The notes beneath the pieces are model-generated. The model was not told where the DNA came from. It saw only the letters and a program-made list of their open reading frames with translations, and did not search any database. A DNA stretch of 37,509 nt, taken from the NCBI RefSeq assembly GCF_009833125.1, contig NZ_QRCC01000007.1, positions 1 through 37,509 of the forward strand, in the 5' to 3' direction. The translations under genes and the position numbers were made by a program. This document shows, piece after piece, positions 1 through 7,551 of this stretch. How positions within the stretch are numbered: position 1 is the first letter of the stretch; every line of letters starts with the position of its first letter. Source of the DNA: Nitrosomonas sp. HPC101. Lineage in GTDB: Bacteria > Pseudomonadota > Gammaproteobacteria > Burkholderiales > Nitrosomonadaceae.

Positions 1-43
1 CGGGACGCAGGAGCCGGAGGTTCAAATCCTCTCACCCCGACCA
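1..43 (+). tRNA. tRNA-Pro (anticodon CGG), 3' part only; integration target
   Basis: The window opens at the anticodon. CGG at 1-3 is followed by GA (positions 37-38 of a tRNA), a stem strand CGCAG, a five-base variable loop, T stem GGAGG, T loop TTCAAAT, stem CCTCT, acceptor strand CACCCCG, discriminator A and an encoded CCA ending at 43. The T arm and the CCGACCA end match bacterial tRNA-Pro, and G after the anticodon fits proline tRNAs. The 5' half lies outside the window. The last 30 bases are duplicated at 37360-37389, so this tRNA gene is the attachment site. The copy seen here is intact at its 3' end, so the gene should remain functional. Confidence 0.85.
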
Positions 44-163
44 AACATTTAAATAAAATCAATAGTTTATGCAATAGAACCAGACTGAGTTTTGTCTGTT
101 TTAGTCATGTTTTTGCATCGCTTGGTCAGCTTTTTGGTCAGCATTTTTTACTTGTACTTGAAC
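14..163 (+). repeat. Left attachment repeat (attL), 150 bp direct repeat
   Basis: Positions 14-163 repeat at 37360-37509 with an offset of 37346. I find only two mismatches, near position 91-94 (TTTG here, CTTC on the right). The repeat contains the tRNA-Pro 3' end from the T arm onward plus about 120 bases of flanking DNA. The flank carries two direct copies of TTGGTCAGC, at 122-130 and 134-142, which resemble integrase arm-type sites. The right copy runs into the window edge, so the repeat may be longer than 150 bp. Confidence 0.9.
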
Positions 164-170
164 TGATAGG

Positions 171-248
171 TTAATCCCCACCCGCAACTTTCTGGTAATT
201 CCGGATAGTTGCCTGCAGCCCCATAATCTGTTCGTTTGCGCGACCCAT
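171..248 (-). CDS. Possible 25-aa peptide after Rz1
   Basis: An ATG at 248 opens a 25-codon frame ending in TAA at 171, beginning MGRANEQIMGLQ. It starts one base past the Rz1 stop (TGA-T-ATG). No clear Shine-Dalgarno is visible and I recognise no family. It may be a real last gene of the lysis cassette or simply a chance frame. It is the only content I see between Rz1 and the left attachment repeat. Confidence 0.2.
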   Translation of the reverse strand: MGRANEQIMGLQATIRNYQKVAGGD

Positions 249-249
249 A

Positions 250-474
250 TCAAAGCTTGCTGCAATTCTTCTCCAACGTCTCGTTATGGTTCAGGATCTG
301 CCGGGCTGTTCCGTCCGTCAGCACATCATCTTTTGATATGTAGATGAAATGTACCCATTCGCAGGACGTGTCTATTATTTGCGGAATTTTAGTCACGTGA
401 CCATTTGTCGCGCAGCTTGCCAATAACATCGTCAGCGCTGGCAGCAGCATTAGTGGCTTGTATTTCAACGGCAT
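250..474 (-). CDS. Rz1-like outer-membrane spanin lipoprotein
   Basis: This 74-aa protein starts at the ATG at 474. The frame is open upstream to 519, but a signal peptide begins exactly at this methionine (MPLKYKPLMLLPALTMLLASC). The lipobox LASC gives a lipidated Cys at residue 21, which fits an outer-membrane lipoprotein. The remaining ~50 residues include a pattern (DTSC, SKDDVLTDGTARQILNHN) that I associate with Rz1-like proteins of many prophages. The start lies inside the Rz gene in another frame, the classical Rz/Rz1 nesting. Rz1 joins the inner-membrane spanin and fuses inner and outer membranes at the end of lysis. At 74 aa it is somewhat longer than lambda Rz1. Confidence 0.8.
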   Translation of the reverse strand: MPLKYKPLMLLPALTMLLASCATNGHVTKIPQIIDTSCEWVHFIYISKDDVLTDGTARQILNHNETLEKNCSKL

Positions 475-670
475 TCTGTACCTTCTTATCCGTGAATTGC
501 TTCTGCTTGATAAAGGCATCTATCTCTTTCTTACGTGTCTTTGCTGCTTCTGCTCGAGTGGCCTGATCCCGGATCCGTCGTCTCTCTGACAATAAAAGTA
601 AAGCCGCCAAGCCAGTCAAAGCAAGCCACGACCATATCTTTTTAATCAGGCTGAGGATGACTGACCACAT
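389..670 (-). CDS. Rz-like inner-membrane spanin
   Basis: The 93-aa protein has an N-terminal membrane segment at about residues 10-27 (SLIKKIWSWLALTGLAALLL). A charged, coiled-coil-like periplasmic part follows, rich in Arg, Lys, Glu and Gln. This is the usual build of an i-spanin (N-in, C-out), although lambda Rz is longer. The Rz1-like lipoprotein gene starts inside it in a different frame, and the holin gene ends three bases upstream. Function is inferred from membrane topology and nesting, because Rz proteins diverge strongly in sequence. Confidence 0.7.
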   Translation of the reverse strand: MWSVILSLIKKIWSWLALTGLAALLLLSERRRIRDQATRAEAAKTRKKEIDAFIKQKQFTDKKVQNAVEIQATNAAASADDVIGKLRDKWSRD

Positions 671-672
671 AA

Positions 673-921
673 TTAAAAACCGCCCCGCGACTGCTCATAC
701 AACTTCTGCTGACGAACAAGTTTTGCCGGGATGCTTGCCAGCACCAGCGTAACCCCGAAATATCTCAACCACTCGACTGGGAAGGATGCCTGTACCTCTA
801 TCGGCAAACTGCGCCAGATCTCCATCAGCTCCGGGGCAAAGCCCACCACTGACGATCCGATAGCTACCAGCCAGGTACTCCACTGCTTCCACCAGGTATT
901 CCAGCCAGAAATTAATTCCAT
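673..921 (-). CDS. Putative holin, two membrane segments
   Basis: This 82-aa protein has hydrophobic segments at about residues 15-32 (STWLVAIGSSVVGFAPEL) and 50-66 (LRYFGVTLVLASIPAKL), and a basic C-terminus. It resembles the small phage holin-like proteins grouped as DUF7940, with a Trp-rich start and an LVRQ end. It lies between the endolysin and the Rz pair, the usual holin position. A holin accumulates in the inner membrane and opens at a set time to release the endolysin. The family call is from pattern only; the holin role is well supported by size, topology and neighbours. Confidence 0.72.
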   Translation of the reverse strand: MELISGWNTWWKQWSTWLVAIGSSVVGFAPELMEIWRSLPIEVQASFPVEWLRYFGVTLVLASIPAKLVRQQKLYEQSRGGF

Positions 922-938
922 TTGATTCTCCTTACAGG

Positions 939-1331
939 TTAATAACTCCAGATCATGGGTGATGGGAAATTGCTTGTGGCCATGCCCAAATGCAGAAAGC
1001 GCCCCTCCCCAGTCTGCTTTACGCCGATGCGCATGATTCCATGCGCTAGCGCGATCTTGAGCAAGTTAAAAGCATCCGATCCTCTTACCGATATATCCGC
1101 AGCAAGCCCCAGTGTGTGTTCACCTGGCGCTGCTTTCCTTGCCTCCACCGGGTGCGTTTTAGCACGATAGCCACTGGTGATGATCATGGGTTTTCCGTAT
1201 GCGTTTCGGATGGCTTGCAGCCGCGTCATAAACCGAGCATCCATGTAACACAGCCCGGTATGTCTGCAGCGAAATTCCTGTTCGTTGAAGTTGGGATATT
1301 GTGCCCAATCAATTACATCGGTAGATCTCAC
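939..1331 (-). CDS. Endolysin, M15-family peptidase
   Basis: The 130-aa protein is a compact zinc peptidase of the M15 (VanY/peptidase_M15_3) type found in phage lysis cassettes. The motif ITSGYR occurs at 51-56. The zinc ligands His72 and Asp79 lie in HTLGLAADI, and the third ligand is His114 in FLHLG. Such enzymes cut D,D- or L,D-peptide bonds in peptidoglycan stems. There is no signal peptide, so export depends on the holin encoded next. The gene follows the 102-aa protein by two bases and belongs to the minus-strand late transcript. Confidence 0.88.
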   Translation of the reverse strand: MRSTDVIDWAQYPNFNEQEFRCRHTGLCYMDARFMTRLQAIRNAYGKPMIITSGYRAKTHPVEARKAAPGEHTLGLAADISVRGSDAFNLLKIALAHGIMRIGVKQTGEGRFLHLGMATSNFPSPMIWSY

Positions 1332-1333
1332 GC

Positions 1334-1639
1334 TTATATCTCCATTACGTGCGTTTGCATGCGTCCGTTTACCAGGCGCTGATATTCGACCTGCTTTATA
1401 TCGTACTCTCTCAGCCAGCTGCGCAAGGCGGCTGCGTCCGCGGTCGTGAATCTGCCACTACTACCGGCGTCCATCAGATTCAGCCCGCTGACACGGGCAT
1501 AAGCTCCAAAGATCTCCAGTGTAGCCGCCCAGCGGACCGGATCGCCATAAGTACCATCGTGGCCACGCACGATATACACCTTCGCAAACTGCCCGGCGGG
1601 CTCCAGCGATACGCCGCCATGCAGGTTGATGACGGCCAT
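1334..1639 (-). CDS. Hypothetical protein upstream of the endolysin
   Basis: The 101-aa frame is read from ATG at 1639 (MAVINLHGG). This ATG shares one base with the stop of the upstream gene (TAATG), which argues for it over an in-frame start at 1651. The protein has no signal peptide or membrane span. It holds a segment YIVRGHDGTYGDPVRW and an Arg/Glu-rich C-terminal part. I do not recognise the family. Its place between a small membrane protein and the endolysin suggests a lysis or tail-tip accessory role, without direct evidence. Confidence 0.65.
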   Translation of the reverse strand: MAVINLHGGVSLEPAGQFAKVYIVRGHDGTYGDPVRWAATLEIFGAYARVSGLNLMDAGSSGRFTTADAAALRSWLREYDIKQVEYQRLVNGRMQTHVMEI

Positions 1640-1866
1640 TACTGCACCCACCCACGATCGCGGGCATAAAAATATAATCCGATCACACCGATACCGACGC
1701 CAGTCAGCAATTTGCTGATTATGTTTTTTCCAATCTCTTGATACATCTTGGATGTCACTTTTTGAAGCGTCCTTTCCACCACTCGCTCCGCCAGCAGATC
1801 CAGCTCTTCCTCAGACAATACTGGATAACGGCGCTCGGGGCCCTGGTACGGCGGTTTGTCCATCAC
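1639..1866 (-). CDS. Small membrane-anchored protein
   Basis: The 75-aa protein starts with an acidic amphipathic part containing PPYQGPERRYP and SEEELDLLAERVVERTL. It ends with a hydrophobic segment at about 48-68 (NIISKLLTGVGIGVIGLYFY) and a short basic tail. Similar small proteins with a PPYxGPERR start occur near lysis genes of other prophages. It could be a second holin-like or holin-modulating protein. The adjacent 101-aa gene overlaps its stop codon, so the two are translationally coupled. Confidence 0.65.
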   Translation of the reverse strand: MMDKPPYQGPERRYPVLSEEELDLLAERVVERTLQKVTSKMYQEIGKNIISKLLTGVGIGVIGLYFYARDRGWVQ

Positions 1867-1891
1867 AGCAATGTCTCCTTAGAAATTTTAA

Positions 1892-2305
1892 TTAAGAAAA
1901 AATGAACTTCAGTGATCCAGCAGGAAAGTTGGGCGCTGGATCTCCTGCCACGATGTTTCTCGCGGTATCAAGAGTTGCACAGGCAAGCAAAACGCCGCCG
2001 GTGGATGCATCGTAAATTCCGGCACCAATCACGTTCCCCCAGTTAGCCACGGGTGAGGCAAACACAACGGCGGCAGCGTTGGAAAACTCGCCATTGCCGC
2101 TGACCGGTGGATCCCAGTCTACATCGGCCGGGCCGTTCTGCACCCTGGCATAATTTCCACCAGACACTTCGACGCCGCCACTGCCATCCTCTGCTGGGAG
2201 CGTGGTGAACAGGGCAACATAAATTCCAGTCGGTTTCGGCCAGCTGCTCGTGCGCAAAAGGTGATTGCCGATCAGCTCTTCCAGAGCATTGGTTGCTGCA
2301 CTCAT
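1892..2305 (-). CDS. Conserved phage tail-fibre-associated protein
   Basis: The 137-aa protein follows the pattern of a widespread family annotated as phage tail fiber protein. It opens with NALEELIGNHLLRTSSW, followed by YVALFTTLPAEDGSGGVEVSGGNYARV, with further beta-rich repeats to the end. Members lie among tail-tip and fibre genes, as here. The exact structural role is not established. The start at 2305 is preceded by AAAGGAG about nine bases upstream. Confidence 0.7.
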   Translation of the reverse strand: MSAATNALEELIGNHLLRTSSWPKPTGIYVALFTTLPAEDGSGGVEVSGGNYARVQNGPADVDWDPPVSGNGEFSNAAAVVFASPVANWGNVIGAGIYDASTGGVLLACATLDTARNIVAGDPAPNFPAGSLKFIFS

Positions 2306-2318
2306 AAAATCAACTCCT

Positions 2319-2819
2319 TTAAAAAAGTAGAAAGAAACCGGTGACCGGTTCCGGATAAACTTTCAAGCCTGCCCGCAGGACAACGGGAAGCTGGCAGGTG
2401 GCATCGAACTCAATGCCTTCCTGCAACTGGGCAACCCCGGTCACAGCGATATCAAGAGAGGCTTTCAGCACTGACTCAGCACGTAGGGCAGCGCTGCTTG
2501 CCATGGAAACAGGAAATACAGCAGGCGAAAATTCGGTGCCCAGCTCCAGCCGCGGGGATACAGATAAGGAAGTGGTGAAGGTTGCGCCAAGCGCTGAGCC
2601 TGGTACAAGATCAGGCTGCATGACCAGCCCGCAGTTGAAACTCGCGGCAAGAGTGCGTTCTGCCCGTAGCACCTCGACAACCACCTGGTCAACTTGTGCA
2701 TTTGCTGCAAGACTGATCCCCCGCAGTAGCTCAACAACAAGCTGGCTAGCCTGTGCCTCTACCTTGGTATTTGTCCGCAGTACCTCGACAACAACCTGGC
2801 TGGCCTGAGCTACAGTCAT
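2319..2819 (-). CDS. Tail-tip protein with three VVVEVLR repeats
   Basis: The 166-aa protein is read from ATG at 2819, which overlaps the stop of the upstream gene by one base (TGATG). The frame is open further upstream, but that part lies inside the neighbour. The first ~50 residues hold three copies of one unit: QASQVVVEVLR, QASQLVVELLR and QVDQVVVEVLR, spaced about 18-19 residues apart. The rest is hydrophobic and beta-rich (FTTSLSVSPRLEL). Similar Q-x-x-Q-VVEVL strings occur in phage fibre proteins. A fibre or fibre-adaptor role is likely, but I do not know the precise family. Confidence 0.65.
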   Translation of the reverse strand: MTVAQASQVVVEVLRTNTKVEAQASQLVVELLRGISLAANAQVDQVVVEVLRAERTLAASFNCGLVMQPDLVPGSALGATFTTSLSVSPRLELGTEFSPAVFPVSMASSAALRAESVLKASLDIAVTGVAQLQEGIEFDATCQLPVVLRAGLKVYPEPVTGFFLLF

Positions 2820-3859
2820 CAGGCAGTCTCGATCAGGGCTTCCAGCGCATCGACCGTGCCCGGGGTCCACGCCAGCCCGGTAGCCGGATCTACCTCATAA
2901 ATATTGCTGTAGTACCGCCATGAAGTAGATAGCGCCTGTGCTGCACTCAAATCATCCGTGGTACCGGAACGCACACCCACTTTCAGATCCCGTGCACCGG
3001 CATCATCTTTGTTTGCCATCGCTTTCACCTTGACGCCATAAATCAACTGGCCTGCCATGGCGGGAGGATTTCCCATCACAAAGCTATCTTTATTTCCGAC
3101 GGTAGAATCGGATACGTAATCGGTCGTATTGGGAGTGGCATCATCCACCAGCGCATAGTGATCAGAACCAGTCGATGGCGTCCATTCTGCATAGTTACCG
3201 TCTGCTGAGGGGTAGATTGCATCTATCCTTACATCCCCGAGAAAATCGTTGTTGGTTGCACCGGTGGTATCGAGAATGTAAATATCGTCGTAACTCCATA
3301 CACTTTTGGAGTGGTACAAACCATTAGAGAATCCAAAAGATATGGAGCTTACTGATGCGTTAGCCGTTGCTTTTGTATCTATATTGCTGGCGGATAGGAT
3401 AGTTACCCCGTTGAGTCTGAGTTCAAATGATCCTGTTGTATCGTGGATAACTGTCTTGTATTCGATATAGTTATAATCGTCCATGGAAATACTGGCCGCA
3501 CTAGGTCCTGCAAGTACAGTTCCGTTCCGTGTAACAGAAAGAGTGCCAGTCGTCCTGTTAATCACTACCTCATTCTGATTACTGGACCCATCCAGCAGCC
3601 TCATGATTGGGGGGGACGCAACATCAAGAGTTAGGCTACTTATTTCAAAAGCGAACCCAATAACAACTGAATTTCTACTGGGAAAAGTTCTTGAAACCAG
3701 TCCATTAAACGTATTGGTAATACTAGGCGCCATTAGGCATGACCCACCCCTGCGACCATCCGTGGGAGATATTGCTACTGTACCTGTGATACTGTTCCAC
3801 TCCTTTGTAATATCCGCCGTTGCATACGTATCAAATCCATCGTAAAAAAGCAGTGCCAT
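2819..3859 (-). CDS. Lectin-like (LamG/concanavalin-A fold) tail protein
   Basis: The first ~200 residues of this 346-aa protein read as a jelly-roll glucanase/lectin fold. They run from LLFYDGFDTYATADITKEW through GGSCLMAP, IEYKTVIHD and FELRLNGVTILSA to YDDIYILD. This pattern is common in phage proteins that bind surface sugars. The C-terminal part (residues ~205-346, FLGDVRIDAIYPSADGNY onward) resembles a domain often attached to such lectins. The gene lies directly after the main fibre gene with a one-base gap, so a receptor-binding or fibre-tip role is likely. The ligand cannot be read from sequence. Confidence 0.68.
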   Translation of the reverse strand: MALLFYDGFDTYATADITKEWNSITGTVAISPTDGRRGGSCLMAPSITNTFNGLVSRTFPSRNSVVIGFAFEISSLTLDVASPPIMRLLDGSSNQNEVVINRTTGTLSVTRNGTVLAGPSAASISMDDYNYIEYKTVIHDTTGSFELRLNGVTILSASNIDTKATANASVSSISFGFSNGLYHSKSVWSYDDIYILDTTGATNNDFLGDVRIDAIYPSADGNYAEWTPSTGSDHYALVDDATPNTTDYVSDSTVGNKDSFVMGNPPAMAGQLIYGVKVKAMANKDDAGARDLKVGVRSGTTDDLSAAQALSTSWRYYSNIYEVDPATGLAWTPGTVDALEALIETA

Positions 3860-3860
3860 G

Positions 3861-5033
3861 TCAGAATCCCCTCATCAGTGCAACTACGTCATATTTGTCC
3901 GCAGCCGCGTCATAAATAAACCCGATTTTGTCTGTCAGATTTGCTGCGCTGGATAACGTGATCCCGGTCAGGTCAGACCCAAAGCGGTGCCCTACCAGTG
4001 TCAGAGCACGTCCGCCCACGCCATCCTGGCTGATCTCAAGCACGCATTTTTGCTTGTCCACTGCACCGGTCAGGGTAATGGTGGCATCACCACCCAGCGT
4101 CACCTTGATCGTATCCGCGCGGGAGAAATCTGCCGTCATGCTGGCGGCGTAGGTCAGTGTTCTGATGGCCACTTTTGGCAGCGGCAGAATATCCGTGCCG
4201 TTGTGGTATACCCAGATCGCAGCGCCTTCTGGCAAGACTGCACCACTGCCGGATGAACCCTTGAGGGTGAGTTTATGTCCGCCGGTCGTGTTGTTGATCG
4301 CCAACCAGGCACGTGGGGCACCGTTCAAGATGATGGAGATATTGATGTCACCGGAAACCGTGCCGGTAAAAACAAGCTCAAGGTTATTAGCTTCCGTCGG
4401 GGTCAAGGTAACGTTTGAGTTACCCGCAACCGATCTGCTCAGCCTGCCAAGCACATAAGTACGGGACAGATCTCCGGCTACGGCTTTGGTTTCGCCTGCT
4501 TCCAGTCTCTCATCCAACCCCGCAAAACTTGCACCCAGCGCCGTGCTGGTCTGGGCGGCCATGTCATCCGCTGCGCCCCAGACAACTGGCAGCAGCCGGG
4601 TGATAGTGCCAAATGCTGATCCAGTCCATATCACGCTGTAAGCCGCTTCGGTAATATCCGCTGTACGGATCGGGTTGCCAGTAGCATCTGCGGTAATAAA
4701 CCACGTGCCGGCAGATACCCCTGTGAAGCTGATCGTGCTGGTGACCGTGCGAGATACCACTGCATCCAGACTTGCCCGCCAGCAAAAACCCGGCTGCACG
4801 GTGAGGGTGCTGCCAGATCCGGTGCATTTGTAGCTGCCTGATCCGATCAGGCTGGCAGATGTACCAAACAAGGCACGAAATGCTCCAGAAACATTTACCC
4901 CGCCCGCTCCTCCTGCATTGCCTGCCAGCGCCTCAAGCGCAGCAATGGCAGATTCCAGTAAATCCAGGTTACTGTTGTGTTTGATGATGTAATTGGTATC
5001 GCCATTGGCGAACCGTTGCAGCGATAAAGGCAC
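3861..5033 (-). CDS. Tail fibre / receptor-binding protein
   Basis: The 390-aa protein has a short N-terminal adaptor-like part (LQRFANGDTNYIIKHNSNLD). An Ala/Gly-rich helical stretch is followed by long Ser/Thr/Gly-rich beta segments and a compact C-terminus (DKIGFIYDAAADKYDVVALMRGF). The last motif, FIYD followed by DKYDVVAL, is typical of fibre C-terminal head domains. The gene sits between the 175-aa tail-tip gene, with no gap, and the lectin-like gene. It is a likely host-recognition protein. Confidence 0.75.
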   Translation of the reverse strand: MPLSLQRFANGDTNYIIKHNSNLDLLESAIAALEALAGNAGGAGGVNVSGAFRALFGTSASLIGSGSYKCTGSGSTLTVQPGFCWRASLDAVVSRTVTSTISFTGVSAGTWFITADATGNPIRTADITEAAYSVIWTGSAFGTITRLLPVVWGAADDMAAQTSTALGASFAGLDERLEAGETKAVAGDLSRTYVLGRLSRSVAGNSNVTLTPTEANNLELVFTGTVSGDINISIILNGAPRAWLAINNTTGGHKLTLKGSSGSGAVLPEGAAIWVYHNGTDILPLPKVAIRTLTYAASMTADFSRADTIKVTLGGDATITLTGAVDKQKCVLEISQDGVGGRALTLVGHRFGSDLTGITLSSAANLTDKIGFIYDAAADKYDVVALMRGF

Positions 5034-5561
5034 TTATCTAATCTCCTGTAAAACGCCGCCATTGAAAATACCTGTAGCCCCGTAAGGCAGCAGGCCATAA
5101 CCACCAAGGGTTGAAAGTTCCTCATAATTCAACGGCCTGCCCACAATGCTCTCATCTACCGGCGGCCCGATAACGGGTGGAATCGGTGTAATGGGCACAG
5201 GCATTCCGGGAGCAATCCCGGTAACGATGCCTGCATTGCCAAATAAAAAGGATGGCAGGGTGACAGGTATTCTGATTCTGGTACCTGGCTGCTCCTGACT
5301 GAATCCCACAACCTCGTAACGCCCGGAATCTCCCCTGCGCAAGCGCACCGCCGCACCGGTTTCGGCATACAGCAAGGCGCGATTGGCGCGGGAAACCGGC
5401 ACATTCTTCAGCGGGTTTTTCTGGCCAATGTCCACATCCACCGCGTAAATCATCGAGACCCCATCCGTCACCAGCAAGGCGGGCCGGGTGAGCACCTTGC
5501 CATCCAGCTCTTTGGCGGCATCGCGGATCTCGGATTGCACAACGTAAGTAAGCAATGTCAT
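5034..5561 (-). CDS. Tail-tip protein downstream of the hub
   Basis: The 175-aa protein overlaps the hub gene by four bases (ATGA), so the two are coupled. Residues 1-110 are mixed alpha/beta (TYVVQSEIRDAAKELDGK, ALLVTDGVSMIYAVDVDIG, YEVVGFSQEQPG). The next part is Pro/Gly-rich (GMPVPITPIPPVIGPPVD) and probably extended. It likely connects hub and fibre, as shown by position only. I do not recognise a named family. Confidence 0.65.
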   Translation of the reverse strand: MTLLTYVVQSEIRDAAKELDGKVLTRPALLVTDGVSMIYAVDVDIGQKNPLKNVPVSRANRALLYAETGAAVRLRRGDSGRYEVVGFSQEQPGTRIRIPVTLPSFLFGNAGIVTGIAPGMPVPITPIPPVIGPPVDESIVGRPLNYEELSTLGGYGLLPYGATGIFNGGVLQEIR

Positions 5562-7018
5562 ACGCGGAACCCCTCCACACTCAAAACAGACGGGCTACCA
5601 GGCGAGACATCACGCCGAAAACTGGTCACGTATAAACTGGATTGATCTGGCAGTGCCAAAATATCCCCGCGCTCGATACGGGGATCGTCCACAATTTCGA
5701 CATTAAAACTGGATACTTCCATTGCGCGATACAACAGCTCGCGCACAGCGAAGGCCTGCGCCATGGGCTCATCCATAACAAAATCGTTTTCGATCTCGAT
5801 TTCGTTCTCCATCCATTCAGGCGCGTTCTGATCAAAGGCTTCAGTCTGGTTGCGGGCGTGGACGAAATCGTAAGGTGTGCCCCAGATCTCATACATGCCG
5901 GTGCCGATGGAAGCCATGACAAGTAGCACGGCAACTTCTGCGGCGGCTTGTATCTTGCGACCTATCGGGATGGTCTGCCCTGCGCCCGGTCCACCAGTGG
6001 TGGCGTCAGGGATGGCTGCCGTGGCGATGATTGCGCCAATACTGGCAGTCATCAGGGCAGGTACCCAGGCGGAGGTTTTCAGCAGGATCTCCCCGCTGGT
6101 CTGGGTTTTTTGTGAATAGGTTTCTTCGCATACTTTCACCAGGCCGGAATTGGCAGACTGACGGATGACCAGATAGGTGTTTTCCGCTCTCTGGCTGCCA
6201 TCATCCGAAAAATGTATGGTTTCCTTCTGGTGGATCTGAAAAAAGCCAGCGGTGATAGTCGCATTGCCAAGCATCTGATCCTGCTGAGATACCTTGCTCA
6301 GGCGTGGGTCTAGCCATTTGATGCGGACTGCAGTCAATGGCGGCCTGGATTTGGCTGCGGAGACAGACAGAATCCGTTCTGGCGTCAAGGTAATATCCGC
6401 CTGCCGTGATATATCCCGGCTGATAATCTTCAGCACTCCACGGGAATTCATGTAAGGTTCCATCCCCAGTGGTTCATAAATCTTTTCCAGCATCTCCCAG
6501 GCAGACAAATCCGCCAGCTGCGTGTTGGAATGCACCGTGACCGCCGAGGTAATGCCAAGGTTGATCTCTTCCGCCTGCAGGCCGACAACCATGGCCACGT
6601 CACCGGCGACGATATGCAGCGGTGTGGCTACCGGGTAAAGATCAGTCACTCTGCGGGTACTGCGCCAGAGGGCGGAAGCATCTCTGGAACGCAGTGTCAG
6701 CGTGAGTGAGCGCCCTCCAGCACTCAACCGGTAATCAGTAAGCGCCTCGATGACACCCCACCAGAGCTGCTGATTATTGAGGCGAAATTCCACAATTTGC
6801 CCGGGCAGTGGTTGTTGCGCGCCGTATAGCTCCAGATGCCAGGTCAGGGAAACGCTACCCTCGGAAATACCATGCTCCGCACGGGTGACAAACTCACTGA
6901 CATCGATGCTGTCCGTATGGGTTTCCTTGACCATTTGCAGCGGTGTGGCCGTCGGGTGCAGGATGGTCGCCGCCACTTTGGCGCTATCCTGTGCAATAGG
7001 CTGCCAGGCGGTATCCAT
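5558..7018 (-). CDS. Tail hub / baseplate-like protein with an internal hydrophobic insert
   Basis: The 486-aa protein has the general pattern of tail hub proteins. An N-terminal beta domain is followed by a gp27-like region (TPLHIVAGDVAMVVG, SAWEMLEKIYEPLGMEPYMNSRG, ADITLTPERIL). The C-terminal strand pattern is RIERGDILALPDQSSLYV. Two hydrophobic stretches at about 318-338 and 357-375 flank a Gly/Pro loop and look membrane-compatible, which is unusual for a hub. The gene overlaps both neighbours by one to four bases. The hub closes the tail tube and carries the fibres. The role is inferred from size, order and pattern. Confidence 0.7.
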   Translation of the reverse strand: MDTAWQPIAQDSAKVAATILHPTATPLQMVKETHTDSIDVSEFVTRAEHGISEGSVSLTWHLELYGAQQPLPGQIVEFRLNNQQLWWGVIEALTDYRLSAGGRSLTLTLRSRDASALWRSTRRVTDLYPVATPLHIVAGDVAMVVGLQAEEINLGITSAVTVHSNTQLADLSAWEMLEKIYEPLGMEPYMNSRGVLKIISRDISRQADITLTPERILSVSAAKSRPPLTAVRIKWLDPRLSKVSQQDQMLGNATITAGFFQIHQKETIHFSDDGSQRAENTYLVIRQSANSGLVKVCEETYSQKTQTSGEILLKTSAWVPALMTASIGAIIATAAIPDATTGGPGAGQTIPIGRKIQAAAEVAVLLVMASIGTGMYEIWGTPYDFVHARNQTEAFDQNAPEWMENEIEIENDFVMDEPMAQAFAVRELLYRAMEVSSFNVEIVDDPRIERGDILALPDQSSLYVTSFRRDVSPGSPSVLSVEGFRV

Positions 7019-7551
7019 TACACCCTCCCGGTAATGCGCATGCGCAGCACCAGCGTACCCGTCACGCCGCCCTGGCGCGAGATAAAGTCAAAGTTCAGCC
7101 CTGTGCCGTTCAGCTCAAGATCGGTGATGATGACTTTGTAGCCGTGGGCATTGAGATAATTCGGATACCAGTAGACATAACCCAGAGCCGGATCGGGCGG
7201 GTTCTGCCAGAAGAAAGCCAGCATCCTAACCATGGTCAGGGGAGCTGAAATTTCACCTGTCCAGCGTTCCTCAACTACCACATCCCGCAGGTTGCCCATG
7301 GTGAGGGTATTGGATGCGCCATTCAGAGTTTTGCTGCTGGTCCAGATCGGGGCAATAATGGCGTCGCCATCCACGTTGCTCCATTCATCCGGGCATTGTT
7401 CGTAATCGTAAGTCCCCAGTGTCGGATGCACCAACCGCCCTTTGCCGGTAGTGCCCCCCGTCAGCGCGGGCAAGATGGTGATATTGACAGAGGTTGTCTC
7501 GGTGGATGCTTCCCCGACGGTGAAAGTAGTCTGGCTGGTCAGCGTGGTCAT
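7018..7551 (-). CDS. Tail-tip protein (distal-tail-like position)
   Basis: The 177-aa protein is beta-rich throughout (TTFTVGEASTETTSVNITIL at the start, TGTLVLRMRITGRV at the end). It contains an aromatic segment FFWQNPPDPALGYVYWYPNY. It lies between the Ig-ended proteins and the hub, where distal tail or tip-assembly proteins are expected. Its stop and the hub start share one base. No family is recognised with certainty; it could be a distal tail protein analogue. Confidence 0.62.
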   Translation of the reverse strand: MTTLTSQTTFTVGEASTETTSVNITILPALTGGTTGKGRLVHPTLGTYDYEQCPDEWSNVDGDAIIAPIWTSSKTLNGASNTLTMGNLRDVVVEERWTGEISAPLTMVRMLAFFWQNPPDPALGYVYWYPNYLNAHGYKVIITDLELNGTGLNFDFISRQGGVTGTLVLRMRITGRV

